Source: Bacillota bacterium (GTDB taxonomy: Bacteria; Bacillota; Clostridia; Lachnospirales; Lachnospiraceae). Taken from it: a stretch of DNA of 64,000 nucleotides. A model generated the notes under the pieces. That model made no database searches. It had not been told where the DNA came from and was given only the letters and a program-made list of their open reading frames with translations. Of this stretch, positions 61,615 to 64,000 are shown piece by piece (position 1 is the first letter of the stretch; every line of letters starts with the position of its first letter). The position numbers and the translations under genes are program-made. The stretch is taken from NCBI GenBank assembly GCA_023395555.1, contig JAEWYQ010000073.1, forward strand, positions 62,001 through 126,000. Direction: 5' to 3'.

Positions 61615-62733
61615 ATGATAATCAGAAATGCAAAGGTATATAACGAGGATGGAATCTTTGAAAAGAAAGATATTGCCTTGGAAGGCGAATACATTGCTGC
61701 CTCCCCGGCTGATACAGATCAGTATATTCTGGATGCCGAGGGCCTCTATCTGATCCCCGGGCTTACGGATATCCATTTTCACGGCTGTGTCGGATATGAT
61801 TTCTGTGACGGAACCCCGGAAGCAGTCCGGGAGATCGCCAGATACCAGGCTGGAAACGGCGTCACCACTATGGCTCCCGCTACCATGACCCTGGATGATG
61901 AGCATCTGACCCGGATATTCAAGAATGCCGCCGATTATAAAAACGAAAGCGGCGCGATTCTGGCGGGAATTAATATGGAAGGCCCCTATCTGTCCTATGC
62001 CAAGAGAGGTGCCCAGAATCCGGCCTATCTGAGGAGACCCGAGGTGGAACATTTTCATAAAATGCAGGCCTTATCGGGAGGGCTGATCAAACTGGTAGCC
62101 ATTGCACCAGAGGAAGAAGGAGCGATGGAGTGTATCGAAGCCTTAAAGGATGAGGCCGTCATCTCACTGGCACACACCACCGCCGATTACGACCTGTCCA
62201 TAGAAGCATACCGGAAAGGCGCTTCCCACCTCACCCATCTGTATAATGCCATGCCTCCCTTCTCCCACCGCAGCCCGGGTGTCATCGGCGCTGCCCTGGA
62301 TTCGGAGCATGTTCATGTAGAATTAATCTCTGACGGGGTGCACGTTGCTCCCAGCGTAGTCCGCGCCACCTTCAAGATGTTCGGAGAGGACCGGATTATC
62401 CTGATCAGCGACAGCATGATGGCCGCCGGACTGGAGGACGGCCAATATTCCCTGGGCGGGCAGGCCGTCACTGTAGTCGGCAACAAAGCCACTCTTGCCG
62501 ACGGCACCATCGCAGGCTCTGTGACCAACCTTATGCAATGTGTCAGAACCGCGGTCAGCTTCGGGATTCCCCTTGCCGCCGCCATCCGCTGCGCCGCCGT
62601 CAATCCTGCGAAAAAGATCGGCATCTTCGATCAGTACGGCAGCATTACACCCGGTAAGTATGCCAATCTGGTATTACTGAATCAGAAGCTTGAGATAGTA
62701 AAAGTGATAATTAAAGGGAAGGAATTCAAATAG
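61615..62733 (+). CDS. nagA: N-acetylglucosamine-6-phosphate deacetylase
   Basis: 372-residue amidohydrolase that removes acetate from GlcNAc-6-phosphate, feeding the NagB enzyme. Motifs are the metal-site GLTDIHFHGCVGYDF (about 51-65), NMEGPYLSYAKRGAQNP (about 121), ISLAHTTADYD (about 184), HLTHLYNAMPPFSHRSPG (about 204) and the catalytic Asp in ILISDSMMAAGL (about 261). GAAAGGAG lies upstream of the ATG. It is the second gene of the operon and ends 38 bases before a strong hairpin. Confidence 0.96.
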   Translation: MIIRNAKVYNEDGIFEKKDIALEGEYIAASPADTDQYILDAEGLYLIPGLTDIHFHGCVGYDFCDGTPEAVREIARYQAGNGVTTMAPATMTLDDEHLTRIFKNAADYKNESGAILAGINMEGPYLSYAKRGAQNPAYLRRPEVEHFHKMQALSGGLIKLVAIAPEEEGAMECIEALKDEAVISLAHTTADYDLSIEAYRKGASHLTHLYNAMPPFSHRSPGVIGAALDSEHVHVELISDGVHVAPSVVRATFKMFGEDRIILISDSMMAAGLEDGQYSLGGQAVTVVGNKATLADGTIAGSVTNLMQCVRTAVSFGIPLAAAIRCAAVNPAKKIGIFDQYGSITPGKYANLVLLNQKLEIVKVIIKGKEFK

Positions 62734-62771
62734 ACCGGATAAGCTGGCTGATTCGGTTTTAGCATATCAAA

Positions 62772-62809
62772 AAACAGGCGTGATTCAATAACGGGAATCA
62801 CGCCTGTTT
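62772..62809. terminator. Terminator after nagA
   Basis: Perfect 14-base stem (62772-62785 with 62796-62809, core AAACAGGCGTGATT) with a 10-base loop. An A-run precedes it and TTTC follows, so it can work in both directions. The remaining gap to 62984 is AT-rich with nothing recognised. Confidence 0.85.
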
Positions 62810-62983
62810 CTCAAGGCAAATAAATACAGCGCATTCTGTGGACGGGAAATGCTGTCTCTCTGCCAAAGAGATATTATGATAAAATTCTCTGTACCAAATG
62901 ATGGTGTAATATGCAAAAACGATAGAAAAATTTAGGTCTCATAGATAATGTCGTAGAAATCCTGATGCTATTATACGAATATT

Positions 62984-64000
62984 TTATTTCACATATTCCA
63001 CTTTGAACTTCGCTCCCGCTTCACCGGCGAATACGATGTATCCTCCCTTGGGCAAATTTACCGTGCTGTCCTCTGTGAGGAGGGAGGAGTGGGTACAGAT
63101 ATCCTTGCTGTCATACACACTGAAGGAGGCATTCTTAGGAACCGTCACCTTCACCTTCCGGCCTTCCGCCGCCGAGCCGATTTTATACCAGCTGGCATAG
63201 CCGTCGTCCCCTATGGTAATCTGGAAGGATGCCTTGGAGGAGATCTCCTTGACCGCATCCTCTCCAATGTACAAGCCCCCTGCACTGCTCAAATATTCCG
63301 CTCCCGATTTGGTCGTGAACTGCAGATCCATCAGGTCTCTTCCGCCTACACCGGGAATTTGAACCTGGGTCTGCGCCCGGTTCTCGTCTATAATCCTGGC
63401 GCCGAAGCAGTACCCTTTATCAAATCCCGACAGGGTAATTTTTATCGCAGGGTAGCTAAGGGCATATATCTGGGAGGAATACTTCTCATTTATGAGGAAG
63501 TAGCGTTTTCCCGCCCTCTGATCCCAGGCTTTCTTCACCTTCTTAGACAGAGGATTGGCCTCCGTCTTCTGGGCCTGGTAGTTGGAATCCCCTATCTGCC
63601 CCAGTTGCGGCAGATTGATGTAATTCTCCAGGTACAAGTAGATAATTCCATTGCTTTCCTCATAAAAGGAGACATAGGCACTTCCGTCGGGGGCATAGAA
63701 TTTGCCGTCCCCGGTATATACAAATCTCTGGACCTGGGTTACCCCATTATATAAGCTTAGGTTTCCTGACTCACTGATTTCTATTTTGGCTACCCCGCCG
63801 GAGAAGGCGTAGATCCCCTCGTAGCGCTTCTCACTCTCCGGCATAGGGGCTTTCTCAGGAGCAGTAAATGCTTTATCCGGTTTTATCTCACGGATCCTCC
63901 CCTTTGCCAGCAATGCCTTAAGCAGCACGTTCTCGGCAAAGGCCCGTCCATAGGTGCTGGAAGCGCCGCTTAACAGAACAGCCATTGACACTCCTTCCTC
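62984..64000 (-). CDS. C-terminal part of a serine hydrolase (beta-lactamase-family) (5' end beyond window)
   Basis: 338 visible residues; the frame is open through the right edge, so the N terminus with the SxxK active site is not seen. The visible start (EGVSMAVLLSG, then TYGRAFAENVLLKALLAKGR) resembles the last strand and helix of a class C beta-lactamase/penicillin-binding fold. A DUF3471-like beta-barrel segment (about 65-125) and a C-terminal extension of about 200 residues with beta-rich sequence follow. The family assignment is from recall of similar proteins and is moderate. No ribosome site or operon partner can be judged. Confidence 0.6.
   Translation of the reverse strand, partial: EEGVSMAVLLSGASSTYGRAFAENVLLKALLAKGRIREIKPDKAFTAPEKAPMPESEKRYEGIYAFSGGVAKIEISESGNLSLYNGVTQVQRFVYTGDGKFYAPDGSAYVSFYEESNGIIYLYLENYINLPQLGQIGDSNYQAQKTEANPLSKKVKKAWDQRAGKRYFLINEKYSSQIYALSYPAIKITLSGFDKGYCFGARIIDENRAQTQVQIPGVGGRDLMDLQFTTKSGAEYLSSAGGLYIGEDAVKEISSKASFQITIGDDGYASWYKIGSAAEGRKVKVTVPKNASFSVYDSKDICTHSSLLTEDSTVNLPKGGYIVFAGEAGAKFKVEYVK

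Noticed and set aside
1..64000. CRISPR arrays, tRNA or rRNA genes, insertion-sequence transposases, phage genes
   Set aside because: No regularly spaced repeats, no tRNA or rRNA sequence and no transposase, integrase or phage structural frames were seen.

Overview
The window looks like a chromosomal segment from a spore-forming, low/mid-GC Gram-positive bacterium of the class Clostridia, most likely family Lachnospiraceae. This rests on: a cotJA-cotJB-cotJC spore-coat operon; carbohydrate ABC transporters with YesM/YesN-type two-component control; a tryptophan T-box; a tetrahydrofolate riboswitch in front of an ECF folate transporter subunit; consensus sigma-A promoters with strong GGAGG ribosome binding sites; and HAAS/PadR gene pairs. 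No phage, plasmid, rRNA, tRNA, CRISPR or transposase gene was seen.

Region 1 (1-15.1 kb, minus strand) is glycan uptake. One operon encodes a solute-binding lipoprotein, two permeases, a LacI regulator and a GH42 beta-galactosidase that runs off the left edge. A textbook promoter with an overlapping palindrome drives it, and lacI has its own promoter with repeats of the same half-site. PTS enzyme I follows, then a second binding protein/permease set and a YesM/YesN sensor kinase-regulator pair. In both ABC operons a hairpin lies directly after the binding-protein gene. No transporter ATPase is present, so a shared MsmX-type ATPase elsewhere is implied.

Region 2 (15.4-22.9 kb) holds a HAAS membrane protein with PadR and a candidate PadR operator, rpoD, plsC, folT behind a THF riboswitch, and a TrpXYZ-like ABC transporter behind a T-box whose specifier reads UGG.

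Region 3 (22.9-38.6 kb) holds a membrane-anchored GH30 glycosidase, the cotJ operon, a lipid kinase and VanZ protein, a broken DUF1801 gene, a Rad3-type helicase with a RecB-like nuclease domain, a chemoreceptor with an apparently extracytoplasmic CZB-type zinc site, a metal-ligand-rich DUF1292 protein, a UvrD-type helicase, gltX and a zinc-ribbon membrane protein.

Region 4 (38.8-51.1 kb, minus strand) holds an unusual four-gene ABC system (ATPase, large CARDB-like exoprotein, low-complexity membrane protein, MacB-type permease), AI-2E and cytidylate-kinase-like genes, and a MoxR/DUF58/transglutaminase operon.

Region 5 (51.1-64 kb) holds a PrsA/SurA-like protein, TrkA-TrkH potassium uptake, a DUF3298 protein, a sugar isomerase with two Gfo/Idh/MocA dehydrogenases divergent from an AraC regulator, nagB-nagA, and the C-terminal part of a serine hydrolase at the right edge.

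The strongest second-look items are the RNA switches, the LacI and PadR operator architectures, the CARDB/MacB ABC system, the chemoreceptor zinc domain, and three intergenic palindromic elements.
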